NCBI GenBank assembly: GCA_937944095.1
Contig: CALEAC010000116.1
Location: 1 to 35,054 of the forward strand
Length of the DNA: 35,054 bases
Source of the DNA: an uncultured Saprospiraceae bacterium
GTDB lineage: Bacteria > Bacteroidota > Bacteroidia > Chitinophagales > Saprospiraceae
Reading direction: 5' to 3'
A program made the position numbers and the translations under genes. Shown here piece by piece: positions 10,350 to 20,575 of this stretch; the first letter of the stretch is position 1, and each line of letters begins with the position of its first letter. The notes under the pieces were generated by a model. It had not been told where the DNA came from. It did no database searches and was given only the letters and a program-made list of their open reading frames with translations.

Positions 10350-10682
10350 ATGAATACAGATAACACAAAAGCACAAATGAGGAAAGGGTTGCTTGAGTTC
10401 TGCGTCTTATCGCTAGTCGACGAGATGGAGATGTATCCATCAGACATCATCAAGAAACTGAAAGCTTCTCAAATGATTGTTGTCGAAGGCACACTCTACC
10501 CCCTACTTAGTAGATTACTCAAAGCAGAATTAGTTAACTACAACTGGAAAGAAAGCACATCAGGGCCACCCAGAAAGTACTACCAGATTACAGACGGAGG
10601 GCAGAAAGTACTCGAAGACCTAACCAGTTCATGGAATACTCTACAGAAAGCAGTCAATAAAATCATCAAACAATCCAAATGA
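10350..10682 (+). CDS. PadR family transcriptional regulator
   Basis: MNTDNTKAQMRKGLLEFCVLSL...VVEGTLYPLLSRL...GPPRKYYQIT. Confidence 0.93.
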   Translation: MNTDNTKAQMRKGLLEFCVLSLVDEMEMYPSDIIKKLKASQMIVVEGTLYPLLSRLLKAELVNYNWKESTSGPPRKYYQITDGGQKVLEDLTSSWNTLQKAVNKIIKQSK

Positions 10683-11290
10683 AAAAAGTAGAAAATATAA
10701 ATCTAGGTGGAATCAAATTCACAATAGACGAAGATGCTTTTCACGAATTAAGCAGATATATGGATGCCATAGAGAGGCGCTTCACTGGCTTCGATGGTAA
10801 AAAAGACATCGTAGATGATATAGAAATCAGGTTAGCAGAATTATTCCAAGAAGACAAACAGGGCGGTGACATCATCTCTAATTCTAAATTAGCTAGAATT
10901 CAAAAAATAATGGGGATGCCTAAGGAATTCGGTGATGATTATTATGCAGCAGAAACTATGACAGAGCATGTGCAAAAGCGTCTCTTTCGAGATGAAGATG
11001 ACAAAGTTGTCGCTGGTATTGCCTCAGGGCTGTCAGCTTACTATGGTATCAATAATCCCTTACTTATCAGAGCAGTCTTTGTCTTCTTTGCCTTAGGAGG
11101 AATCGGTATCCCACTCTATCTTCTATTGTGGATCTTCGTCCCAAAAGCGAAGACCACCGCCGACAAATTAGCAATGCACGGCGAAGCGATTAATATCGAA
11201 ACCATAGGTACTTACGTAGAAGATAGCATCTCAGAAATCAAAGAGACTATAGAAGACTTAGGCAAGAACTTCAAAAAGAAAATGAATTAA
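10679..11290 (+). CDS. PspC domain-containing protein
   Basis: KRLFRDEDDKVVAGIASGLSAYYGINNPLLIRAVFVFFALGGIGIPLYLLLWIFVP; overlaps the padR stop by 4 nt. Confidence 0.9.
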   Translation: MKKVENINLGGIKFTIDEDAFHELSRYMDAIERRFTGFDGKKDIVDDIEIRLAELFQEDKQGGDIISNSKLARIQKIMGMPKEFGDDYYAAETMTEHVQKRLFRDEDDKVVAGIASGLSAYYGINNPLLIRAVFVFFALGGIGIPLYLLLWIFVPKAKTTADKLAMHGEAINIETIGTYVEDSISEIKETIEDLGKNFKKKMN

Positions 11291-11410
11291 CAGACAAATG
11301 TTTCAATTCCTATAACTAACCTAAACTCTATAGATGAAAGAATTGCTCACAGTTCTGATCTCACTGATAAGGAACGATAGAATAGATTATTACTTCTAGA
11401 ATTAAAATCA

Positions 11411-11446
11411 AGAGGCTGTCTCGTAAGTATGAGTTCAGCCTCTTTT
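11411..11446 (+). terminator. Rho-independent terminator after the pspC-domain gene
   Basis: AGAGGCTG...CAGCCTCT followed by TTTT. Confidence 0.75.
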
Positions 11447-11650
11447 TGTATAATTTACCTTTTTAGCCCCTTATATGAGAGGTGTTCAAATATGGAAATC
11501 TCAGAGCATGGATTTCATTATGAGACTTCCTCCTTCCTTTTTTCTACTAATGCTCTAATATTAATAACTAAGACCTGGTTATTCTTAACACCTTGTAATG
11601 AGCCCTCAAGTGCATACCATACAGCTGCTCATTTCATATCAATCGTAAAA

Positions 11651-14626
11651 CTATCTTAGCACACAGATAAGTTGATTTTCTCTTTGGCCATCTATGCTCA
11701 GTACCAAATCATACCAGCCAGCAGGGATAACTAGTTCATCTAAGGATAATTTTATTTGATGCAAACCAGCATTATATGTTCCAGATAATTTTTCGAAGTC
11801 AGTTACCCTAGCACCTAATGCTGATACTAACTCAAAATGAATATCAGCTGTTTCTGCTAAGCCAAATTCTATATTAATCTGACCTTGTGTCGGATTAGGA
11901 TAAGCAATAAGATCTGCTAATAAACTTAGCTCACTAACAGAAGTAGACTCAGGCACAAATACTGCTGTCAAGGTATCTGAATCACTCAATTCTAAAAAAG
12001 CTCTCTTGTTATTCACATCTGGCCCTACAATAATATTATCGCCATACTCCCAGTGACTGAACATGTATTCAGCTTCATACTCATTGAAGATATTCGCTCT
12101 GATACTATTCTGTACCCCACCGAAATAATGACCTGTCCATGGAAGATCCTCGACATCTAGTGTATTCAGATCAATCTCTCCGATACCTGGTGGCCTCACT
12201 TGTAGTGTCAGGTCATACGGACCATCCAGATCATCGAAACATGACACTGCACCTGCTCCAATTAGCTCACATCTTTCGTTAATGAAATCTTTGAGTCGAT
12301 CTACATTACGCTCCCACTGACTGAGTGTGCCACCCCATCTATCTATCTGCCTAGGCATCTCTGGTTCTATAATAGCAAGCATACTGTCTAGTGTGGTATT
12401 CATATTCTCACAGGAAAATACAGTACTCATTAGATCTGCATAACGCTGGTAATATAATTGCTTGAAATCTGGACTTTCATCTAACAGCTTAATCAATATC
12501 TTTTCGTGTTTGCCGACATTACCAGCTATCTGGTCTGAGGCATCTTCAGTAAAAGCAACGATATCATCATAAAAAAGCTGACAGGTCTCGTCCCATTCTG
12601 AATCACAACATTCTGGCACAAACTCGATTAATAACAGAAAAGCTGCAGTATCGAGTGGCATAGGAGCTGTCTCATTCTGAATGGTCAGGCACTCTGGAAA
12701 TAGATTGCTGACGCTACCATTAGTCTCAATCTCTTCATATAACGCTTCACAGTCTTCATCCCACTGAAACTGACAACAAAATTCATCTGCTTCTATCACT
12801 GCGAGAAATATACTGTCTGTAGGCAGGTAGGGGCATTCACCAGTCAAGATGGTAGAACAATTCTCTGGGTCATCTATTCCTCCAAATCCAAAAGACTGCT
12901 CGAAGAACACGTCTATAGAATCTGAGATCGCATAGATATCACAGGGTTCAGCATCAGGGCTGATATTAGGCACGCCAGTATAATTAATATAATAATCAAA
13001 GGTTGCATCTAAGTCCCACATAATATAACCCCATTTCTTGTGCCCACCATCTGGATCGAGACCTCTCCACCATCCTGTATTGTAATTTAACCAATCTGAG
13101 GCCACGACATTCTGATTGATTAGAAAATAATCTATTAACGAAATCATATTAAGACTATCCTCTGCAATCTTATAGTTATCAGGGATACTCATATCATTAT
13201 CAAGAATAAAATCTCGTAGACCTTCCCAATTAGAAAGCGCTTTCTCACCACCATATTGCAACTCAGTTGTACCCCAGGTCGTTAGATACTCTAAATCATA
13301 TTTTCCCTGACCATAATGGAAGTCTGTATAATCGTGATCTACTGGTCTATCCCTCAGACCATAGACACCCCAGTACTGGCCATTAAGGAATACGATGACA
13401 CGTTCTACTGATCGACCATCTAATTCGAGGCCACCTTCTAGACCAAGGACTTGCACATACTCATCTCGGATATGGGTACTGCCATTATGGAAACCATCAC
13501 TAATTGCTGGGTAATTGTCATCACCAGAATTTCTGAACATGAATTTCTGAAAGTTCTCTCTTTCTGAATTACCAAATAGCTTGGCGTTCAAATCCTTAGT
13601 ATAGCCCATTTCATCTCGAGTTACCCAATCTAAACTACGATGATCCAGAGCCCATGAATCTTGGCCATGACGATTAAGTGATCCGAAAGCAACAGCTTCT
13701 AAGTCTTTATTAGCATTGAAGTATTCCAAAGATCCGATTGGTATATAGGAATCATCACCGTTTGCTAATTCTATCACATTGTCTGCACCTACAGAAAAGA
13801 CTGGAAGTGTAAATGATTCATTTACAAAAAAGGTCTTGAAGTCCATTTTGCCAGGTAACAGTAGCTCGTTACTGTATGCTCTAGCTTTTACAACTGTAGA
13901 TTCAGAGACCTCTAATGGTTCAGTATATTCTCTAGAGTTGCCAGTCGGATTAGTCCCATCGATAGTATATCTAAGAATAGCAGATGAATCATTATTCATA
14001 ATAGTTACGACTAGAGTACTATCATAGAAGCCTGCCTCTTGTTCGATAGTGGGTGTTTGTGTATAACCGTCATACTGCTCTGTACCTAAATTAGATTCGC
14101 CATAACTTGGCGTCGTACATATCTTCCAATTCTCAGCTCCATCAGTCGTTCGACATATAGAATGCTCTACTAGAGTTATCCCAAGTGGATGTGACTCCAT
14201 GACGATTCCATCGATATCGGCTAATTGTACGACCTCATTATCTTTCGTCTGAGTTAATTTGAAATTAGTGTGATACTCTTCATTAAAAACACCGTCTCTT
14301 CCAGAGCATATAAAAACTAAAAAACCCTTCCCCTCTATTATTGTCCCAACAGGCATTTGCCATTTTGTTACTTTAGCTACTTTATCTGATAGATACCAAC
14401 CACTTAGATCGACTGCTTCCTCGCTCGTATTGTATAATTCTATCCAGTCCTCAGTTCTATCGAAGCTATCTACGAAGTTATTCAGATTAGCAGCTGAATA
14501 TTCATTAATCACAACCTGGCCCTGGATAGATAAAAAGAAAAACACCATGGTGACAACAAAAACCCCTTTTGATAAATTTTGCATAATACTTTTTAGTCTA
14601 AATAATACTTGGACAGTTCTAACCAA
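11651..14626 (-). CDS. CotH kinase family protein with N-terminal lamin-tail-like domain and T9SS sorting domain
   Basis: INEYSAANLNNFVDSFDRTEDWIELYN (LTD); CotH motifs VFLNGQYWGVYGLRDRP and WGYIMWDLDATF; C-terminal IAYPNPTQGQINIEF. Confidence 0.88.
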   Translation of the reverse strand: MVRTVQVLFRLKSIMQNLSKGVFVVTMVFFFLSIQGQVVINEYSAANLNNFVDSFDRTEDWIELYNTSEEAVDLSGWYLSDKVAKVTKWQMPVGTIIEGKGFLVFICSGRDGVFNEEYHTNFKLTQTKDNEVVQLADIDGIVMESHPLGITLVEHSICRTTDGAENWKICTTPSYGESNLGTEQYDGYTQTPTIEQEAGFYDSTLVVTIMNNDSSAILRYTIDGTNPTGNSREYTEPLEVSESTVVKARAYSNELLLPGKMDFKTFFVNESFTLPVFSVGADNVIELANGDDSYIPIGSLEYFNANKDLEAVAFGSLNRHGQDSWALDHRSLDWVTRDEMGYTKDLNAKLFGNSERENFQKFMFRNSGDDNYPAISDGFHNGSTHIRDEYVQVLGLEGGLELDGRSVERVIVFLNGQYWGVYGLRDRPVDHDYTDFHYGQGKYDLEYLTTWGTTELQYGGEKALSNWEGLRDFILDNDMSIPDNYKIAEDSLNMISLIDYFLINQNVVASDWLNYNTGWWRGLDPDGGHKKWGYIMWDLDATFDYYINYTGVPNISPDAEPCDIYAISDSIDVFFEQSFGFGGIDDPENCSTILTGECPYLPTDSIFLAVIEADEFCCQFQWDEDCEALYEEIETNGSVSNLFPECLTIQNETAPMPLDTAAFLLLIEFVPECCDSEWDETCQLFYDDIVAFTEDASDQIAGNVGKHEKILIKLLDESPDFKQLYYQRYADLMSTVFSCENMNTTLDSMLAIIEPEMPRQIDRWGGTLSQWERNVDRLKDFINERCELIGAGAVSCFDDLDGPYDLTLQVRPPGIGEIDLNTLDVEDLPWTGHYFGGVQNSIRANIFNEYEAEYMFSHWEYGDNIIVGPDVNNKRAFLELSDSDTLTAVFVPESTSVSELSLLADLIAYPNPTQGQINIEFGLAETADIHFELVSALGARVTDFEKLSGTYNAGLHQIKLSLDELVIPAGWYDLVLSIDGQRENQLICVLR

Positions 14627-15860
14627 AACGTTGCATTAGCCTACATCTTTTATTTAAAAAATTAGTCTGTGGGAATTTATAAATCAGACCTTTTGCCAAA
14701 AGATACTTGACGTAACTCTCTAGAATTAACTCTTCCCTCTTAAGTACACCCCTTTTTATTTGAATCTCAATATCACGCAATTCCATTCTAGCAATAAGGT
14801 GGGGAAACTCAGTCATATTGAGGTCTGTCGTCTCAGCTATCTTTTTCTGTGTTTCAGCATAGTGAGTATAGGCATGATATTCTGATATAAGTAAATTTAA
14901 CTCTGACTGAATCTCGTTCAGCTCCTTTCTTTTTTCTTCTAAAACAGAACGCAGTTCATATTCTTCTTCTAATTTCTCGAGAGCTAATTCATTGCGCTTT
15001 CTTAGGTTAGTATTCTTAGTTGGAATATTAATTCCTAGACCAAGAGAAAGCTCCCTAGCTAGACTTAGACTATTCTTTTCTGCATAATTAAGCTGTACAA
15101 AATCTAATACCTTCTTTGATTCATTTTCTTCTTGCCTAATTTCATTTTCGACTATAGCTAGTTGGTTTGACTGCATCGTTTCTTTAGTTGACCCTACATC
15201 TATAGTGCTAAGCTGTACTACGAATTTATGGAGTTCATCTATAGACCACCAACCACTTCTAGCTAGTACAGGAAGTTCATTAGAGACTAAGATCTCTAGT
15301 CTATTCCATATACTCTGAAGCTCAAGGTTGATCTTAATGCTATCTAGTCCCAATTCAGCAACCTGGTTTCTTAACTTATATAGTGAAGCGAGGTCAGTCG
15401 ATTCAGACTGAGCTATTTTATATTCAAGTATTTTTAACCTATCAGCTAACAGGTCACTAGATAAGTGAATAAGTTCTTGCTGCGCTTGTAAGTAATAGAC
15501 ACTTATGACATCTCGATACCTATTATAGATCAGTGATTCGAGTGACCTCTTCTCTAATAAACTAAGATTAGCTAGCTGCAATCTGAATTGTTCTCTACTA
15601 TAATCAGTGCTAGCGAAATCAGCGAAACTCAAGCGAAATGAATATCGCTGCTGACCTAGATCCCATTCGTCAGTTTCTGTTCTGAATTCCATTTTCTCTA
15701 AGAGGGCAGTTGTCTTCATAGATTCTAAATCCATAGAATCAGAATGGCTCTGCTCTATCCTACCCAACATCATTAATTGATCTGAGTCTATTTGTCCAGT
15801 AACCGTGAAGTGACTCAGCTGACACAGTATAGCTAGAAATAGAAAGATGCTATTTCTCAT
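14619..15860 (-). CDS. TolC-like outer membrane efflux family protein
   Basis: Signal peptide, long coiled-coil helices, position next to a HlyD-like gene, 8-nt overlap with the next ORF. Confidence 0.65.
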   Translation of the reverse strand: MRNSIFLFLAILCQLSHFTVTGQIDSDQLMMLGRIEQSHSDSMDLESMKTTALLEKMEFRTETDEWDLGQQRYSFRLSFADFASTDYSREQFRLQLANLSLLEKRSLESLIYNRYRDVISVYYLQAQQELIHLSSDLLADRLKILEYKIAQSESTDLASLYKLRNQVAELGLDSIKINLELQSIWNRLEILVSNELPVLARSGWWSIDELHKFVVQLSTIDVGSTKETMQSNQLAIVENEIRQEENESKKVLDFVQLNYAEKNSLSLARELSLGLGINIPTKNTNLRKRNELALEKLEEEYELRSVLEEKRKELNEIQSELNLLISEYHAYTHYAETQKKIAETTDLNMTEFPHLIARMELRDIEIQIKRGVLKREELILESYVKYLLAKGLIYKFPQTNFLNKRCRLMQRFG

Positions 15861-16890
15861 GCCCTATATCTTTACTCGTTGCGGTGGCTGTTCTGTATGC
15901 AGCCAGAGAAACTTTCTCTTTTTGAAGGAAGGGATTATCTTGAGGTATGCGTATGAGTATCTCTCTACCGTACGTTTTGACCTCGGGCATCTTTCGCATT
16001 CGTTCGGGGATTTCCACTATCCGATTACCTAGTCCAATCACTTTACCTCTAATCGTCATATCCGGATTAGTTGTAGATGAGATTTCCAACTCATCACCCA
16101 TATCCACTTCTAATAACTGACTCTCATGCACAAAGCCCTTGACTAAAGTAGGTTGCGGTTTGTAGAAATTAATTAAGGTTCGGAACGACTGAATATTTTC
16201 TCCTTCCTTGCAGAGTATATTGCCGATGATGCCATTTTCAGGTGCCACTATCTTGAGCTGCCCTTGTTGCAATTCCACAAATGATTTTTGCTGTTCTATC
16301 TTTTTCTTTTCCTGAATAGCAGGCCATTTTAGGTCATTAATCTGTTCTTCTAGCTGAGAGACCTCTATTTGTGCCTCCGCTTTTTCCTGTATCTTCTTAA
16401 GTTCTATCTGCTTTATTTTTTCTTCCAAAGGCCTGGTCTTTACCTCACTGGATGACTCCTGTTCTAAGCCCAACTTTTCGAGTAGACTATTATGAGTGGC
16501 CAGCTGAGCTTCATACTCTTGTATCTGAAGGTCAAAGAACTCCAACCTATTCGCCTTCATGGTCTCTATTAATTCGATTCGATCTAACAGCCTTTTCTTC
16601 TTTAACTCCAGTTCCTTATCGATATAAGCTAAGTCTGTTTCAGATCGAGCCAACGCCACATCGACTTCTGCTCTACTAACTAACATGAGCAGGTCACCAG
16701 CAAGAACCTGCTGCCCTGGAACAACCAAAATCTGCTCTATGTAAATGTCCTTATCATGATTAATCTCTGTCTCCTTATTCTCGGCAAAGCCATAGAAGAA
16801 GACACTATCTGTACTAATGGAGTTCTGTAAATAATACCATCCGACGCAGAGAGGTACGAAAAGTATATATAGTAAATTCGGTTTCTTCAT
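15850..16890 (-). CDS. HlyD-like periplasmic adaptor/membrane fusion protein
   Basis: N-terminal TM anchor, split biotinyl-lipoyl-like motifs (VVPGQQVLAGDLLMLVSRAEV; IVAPENGIIGNILCKEGENI), coiled-coil middle. Confidence 0.85.
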   Translation of the reverse strand: MKKPNLLYILFVPLCVGWYYLQNSISTDSVFFYGFAENKETEINHDKDIYIEQILVVPGQQVLAGDLLMLVSRAEVDVALARSETDLAYIDKELELKKKRLLDRIELIETMKANRLEFFDLQIQEYEAQLATHNSLLEKLGLEQESSSEVKTRPLEEKIKQIELKKIQEKAEAQIEVSQLEEQINDLKWPAIQEKKKIEQQKSFVELQQGQLKIVAPENGIIGNILCKEGENIQSFRTLINFYKPQPTLVKGFVHESQLLEVDMGDELEISSTTNPDMTIRGKVIGLGNRIVEIPERMRKMPEVKTYGREILIRIPQDNPFLQKEKVSLAAYRTATATSKDIGHEK

Positions 16891-16898
16891 TTACCTAA

Positions 16899-17594
16899 TT
16901 ATATCCTATCAAATTGTCGTTCAGAAAAACTTAGACCCTGCACTTTTACGCCTGATATAGCTTGAAGTTCTGAAATAAGCTTAGAGCTATCATTGATATT
17001 CTTCATGTATATTCTGTATTCCTTCCCTATCAAGTTGGCTTTAAGCTCACTAGTGTAATACTTATACTCAGTCATCCTATAATTAGTTGTATATCTCTTG
17101 ATGATTTGCTCGATCTCTTTATTCTGTGCAGCACTTTTGGGATATTGCAGTTTTAGATCCCCTGGAAAAGTTGCCTTTCTAGAAAAAGGAGAAAGTCGCA
17201 ATAGAAAAGCAGTCGTACAAAATCCAATGGTACCACAGATTGCGATAGTAAAACCAAAGACACCACAGGCGATGCCAGCTGCTATAGCACTGAACATAAA
17301 GACTATATTCCTGGGGTCTCTAATTGTTGTTCTGAACCTGATGATAGACAAGGCGCCCAGCATCCCTAATCCTCTTGCGACACTATCCCCGATTGCTTGT
17401 AAGATCGTGGCGGCCACTATCGTCACTAATACCATCGCTTGTAAAAAATGATTAGGGCGATCTAAACCCTTACTGGTCTTCTCATATGTAAAGGCAATCA
17501 TAATCCCAAGTATAAGTGAACAGCTTACCGTCAATAAGATGGCTACTAAGGTCGGATTCTCAGAATTGTATTGTAATGATGTTATATCAAACAT
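16899..17594 (-). CDS. DUF4956 domain-containing membrane protein
   Basis: DSVARGLGMLGALSIIRFRTTIRDPRNIVFMFSAIAAGIACG, characteristic of DUF4956. Confidence 0.88.
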   Translation of the reverse strand: MFDITSLQYNSENPTLVAILLTVSCSLILGIMIAFTYEKTSKGLDRPNHFLQAMVLVTIVAATILQAIGDSVARGLGMLGALSIIRFRTTIRDPRNIVFMFSAIAAGIACGVFGFTIAICGTIGFCTTAFLLRLSPFSRKATFPGDLKLQYPKSAAQNKEIEQIIKRYTTNYRMTEYKYYTSELKANLIGKEYRIYMKNINDSSKLISELQAISGVKVQGLSFSERQFDRI

Positions 17595-17729
17595 CTAGTC
17601 GATATTATATTAATGATGAGGTTGTACATAGTCTGAACTAAAACAAACACACTTACTTGCATGAAGGTAAGCCTTAAGCAAGATAGTCTTAATAATCTAA
17701 ACCTGTATTAAGCAATTTTGGGCAGTAAA

Positions 17730-20573
17730 TTACAAATAGTAAGTACTCTTATCAGGCTTGAGTGGCCTTTTGAACCATAACGGTCGACGTAAACCATCTG
17801 GACCTGGAGCAGGTCTTGTCATTGCTAGCCACTGGCGATAGTTTTCCATGGATTTCTTGGTATCCACCACGATATCCCCGTATTTCTCATCCGGGCCTGG
17901 CTTCTCTATCCTAACACGCTGATGCCAGCAATGCATCCCAGAAATTGGATCAGGGTGTACAGCATGGGTTATATTCTGATGGACACCGCCATCCATCCAG
18001 AAGATTCTTTTACTATCCTTATCCTCACTGAGGAATGGTTTGATACCAGACTTCGTATTCATACGATAGACGCCATCTCCTTCATTAGCGATACCGACTG
18101 TATTAGTCGACCAGCTGTTGCCTTTATCTTGCTCACGCTTCCATCTACCCAGGTGATGAGAACAAGCAACCACACCTGGCTTCATCCCTTCTGTGACCCA
18201 GACCTTATCGATGAAGTAACCTATATCCGTATTCATTTTGACGAGACTACCAGTCTGAAAGCCCCACTTAGCGGCATCCTTAGGGTGCATCCAAATTGGA
18301 TTCCTATTGCTGATCTCCATCAGCCACTTAGCACTACCTGATCGTGAATGGATTAGCGTCGGTAATCGGAAGGTCGGTACTAAGACATATTCGCCTATAG
18401 ACTTATCTAATTTTTCATTGTGTATATGTGACTTGATATATGTCGGTGTGGCGTATTCGCCCCAACCCCAGTCCACCATCGTCTGACTGAAGATTTCGTT
18501 CTTCATTGTCGGTGTCGGAAATCCTAAGCGTGGCTCTCCATCCACCTGAATAGCTATGTTCTTACCATCCTTAGAATAAATACCTGTCTTCTCATCTAAA
18601 TCTGCACCAGCTAATTTCTCGTCACTGATCACATTTTCATTTTTCTTATAGGTATGTTTCTCTACTTCAAAGGCACCATACTTACGCATGTAGCCGAGTT
18701 CTGTCAGACCTTCCTTGGCCGCCGCAGCTGGTAGGTTAGGTGTATGCTCGAAGATATACTGGTAATATTCGTCTATCGTGATTTTCTCTCCTGGCCTGTA
18801 GGGAGACATGAAATGCTCACGTATCCCTAAACTACCGTCAGGATCTATCCGCCAACTCAGTTCTATCCAGAACTCATCTTCTTCCCATACTTCACCTGGA
18901 TTGCTCTCATAGGTGAATTGTACTTCCTTGCCTGCTCGTCTAGCAGCTTCACGCAAGACGGGTTGTCGGAAAGCGATCCACTTACCAGAATGTGTCGCAT
19001 AACTATTCAGATCATGCCGTTCCGCGCTATGCCCCATCGGCAAGACCATATCAGCAAAGAAAGCTGTCTCATTCCATATAGGCGTCATAGCGATATGACA
19101 ACCGAATAAGCTCTCATCCTTGTAGGCTTCCATCCAGACAAAACCATCAGGATAGGTCCAGACTGGGTTAAACACACGTGAAAAATAAGTATCCATATAA
19201 CCTCTGCCATCCTTAAGCATATGAGGCAGAAGGAAACTCATCTCATACATTGCTAAGGGATATTCCTTAGGGAAATGTAGTTCATTCCAGAACTTCTGTC
19301 CCGGTGGCACGCTATGAAACTGTGGCTTAAACTTACTCCATGAATTAGGTGAAGTACCACCAACTGTACCGACACTACCAGTAAGTACATTAAGAAAATG
19401 CAATGCTCGACTCACACACCAACCACCTAAGTTACCACTGGAGGCACTTCGCCAATTATGTGTCGAAAACTTTTCGCCAGCCTCTCCGATTAATACGGCG
19501 ACGTCGCGAACGACGGCGGCTTTGACACCACTCTCGCTTTCTGCATATTCTGGTGTATATTCAGCGTATTCCTCTATTAGTTTTTCTATAAACATCTCAA
19601 AAGTGACGTCAGCTTGTGGATGTTTCTTCTCTAGGTATTCGTCCCAATTGACCCACTTTTCTAAGTAGTCACGATTATATAATCCTTGCTCTAGTATAAT
19701 CTTAGCCATGGCTAACAGGACAGCGGCTTCCGTCCCAGGATAAGTCGGCATCCAATAATCAGACATGGAAGCCGTATTCGATAACCGTGGATCCATGGTT
19801 GCCAGCTTAGCACCTTTCATCTTAGCTTCGATAATACGCTGCGCATGTGGATTGAAGTAATGTCCACTTTCCAGATGGGCTGAGATTAAAAGTATAAATT
19901 TTGCATTAGCATGGTCTGGACTAGGTCTGTCATGTCCGTACCAGATATTGTAACCAAAACGTGCACCAGAAGAACAGATATTAGTATGACTATTGTGGCC
20001 ATCTATACCCCAAGCCTGAAGGACACGATTAGCATAACCTTCGTGACCTGGTCTACCTACATGATAAGCAATTTCGTTATGTCTTTTTTCTTGTAGAGCT
20101 TTTCGAATTCTTGCTGCGATGGTATCTAATGCTTCATCCCAAGTGATCTTCTCCCAGTTACCTTCACCACGTTTACCTACCCTCTTTAATGGATAAAGGA
20201 TACGCTCGGGATCTGTAATCTGATTAATTGTTGCTGGGCCTTTGGCACAATTCCGACCTCTACTACCTGGGTGGTATGGATTCCCTTCGAATTTCCTAAT
20301 CTCACCCTTTTCCTTATCGACATAAGCAGTCAGTCCACAAGCACTCTCACAGTTAAAGCAAGTCGTCGGTACTAAAGTATACGCTTTCTTCTCTTTCTTA
20401 GGCCAACTGGTCGCTTCGTACTCTTCCCAGTGATCCCACTGATCCATTGGAGGAAAATTCTCAAGTGAAGTCTGAGTCATCCTATCCAATAATGGATCTC
20501 TCTCCTTCTGTAAGTCAGGAATCAGCTTAAGTGACTCCGCTATCTTTTCTATAAATGATCTCTTTGTCCCCAT
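17730..20573 (-). CDS. Molybdopterin-dependent oxidoreductase catalytic subunit (SoeA/PsrA-like, no Tat signal)
   Basis: CFNCESACG...NCAKG 4Fe-4S motif, NICSSGARFG (candidate Mo-ligating Cys), molybdopterin-dinucleotide-binding C-terminus; no twin-arginine signal at the N-terminus. Confidence 0.92.
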   Translation of the reverse strand: MGTKRSFIEKIAESLKLIPDLQKERDPLLDRMTQTSLENFPPMDQWDHWEEYEATSWPKKEKKAYTLVPTTCFNCESACGLTAYVDKEKGEIRKFEGNPYHPGSRGRNCAKGPATINQITDPERILYPLKRVGKRGEGNWEKITWDEALDTIAARIRKALQEKRHNEIAYHVGRPGHEGYANRVLQAWGIDGHNSHTNICSSGARFGYNIWYGHDRPSPDHANAKFILLISAHLESGHYFNPHAQRIIEAKMKGAKLATMDPRLSNTASMSDYWMPTYPGTEAAVLLAMAKIILEQGLYNRDYLEKWVNWDEYLEKKHPQADVTFEMFIEKLIEEYAEYTPEYAESESGVKAAVVRDVAVLIGEAGEKFSTHNWRSASSGNLGGWCVSRALHFLNVLTGSVGTVGGTSPNSWSKFKPQFHSVPPGQKFWNELHFPKEYPLAMYEMSFLLPHMLKDGRGYMDTYFSRVFNPVWTYPDGFVWMEAYKDESLFGCHIAMTPIWNETAFFADMVLPMGHSAERHDLNSYATHSGKWIAFRQPVLREAARRAGKEVQFTYESNPGEVWEEDEFWIELSWRIDPDGSLGIREHFMSPYRPGEKITIDEYYQYIFEHTPNLPAAAAKEGLTELGYMRKYGAFEVEKHTYKKNENVISDEKLAGADLDEKTGIYSKDGKNIAIQVDGEPRLGFPTPTMKNEIFSQTMVDWGWGEYATPTYIKSHIHNEKLDKSIGEYVLVPTFRLPTLIHSRSGSAKWLMEISNRNPIWMHPKDAAKWGFQTGSLVKMNTDIGYFIDKVWVTEGMKPGVVACSHHLGRWKREQDKGNSWSTNTVGIANEGDGVYRMNTKSGIKPFLSEDKDSKRIFWMDGGVHQNITHAVHPDPISGMHCWHQRVRIEKPGPDEKYGDIVVDTKKSMENYRQWLAMTRPAPGPDGLRRPLWFKRPLKPDKSTYYL

Positions 20574-20575
20574 CC

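Noticed and set aside
10231-10440. Minus-strand 69-aa ORF over the padR promoter
   Set aside because: Overlaps padR start and palindrome; no plausible domain or promoter
11411-11650. GAGGCTGTCTC...CAGCCTC considered as an IS-element end
   Set aside because: No transposase, matching second end or target duplication in the window; a terminator explains it
17922-20096. Plus-strand ORFs (17922, 18918, 19911)
   Set aside because: Antisense shadows in the molybdopterin oxidoreductase gene
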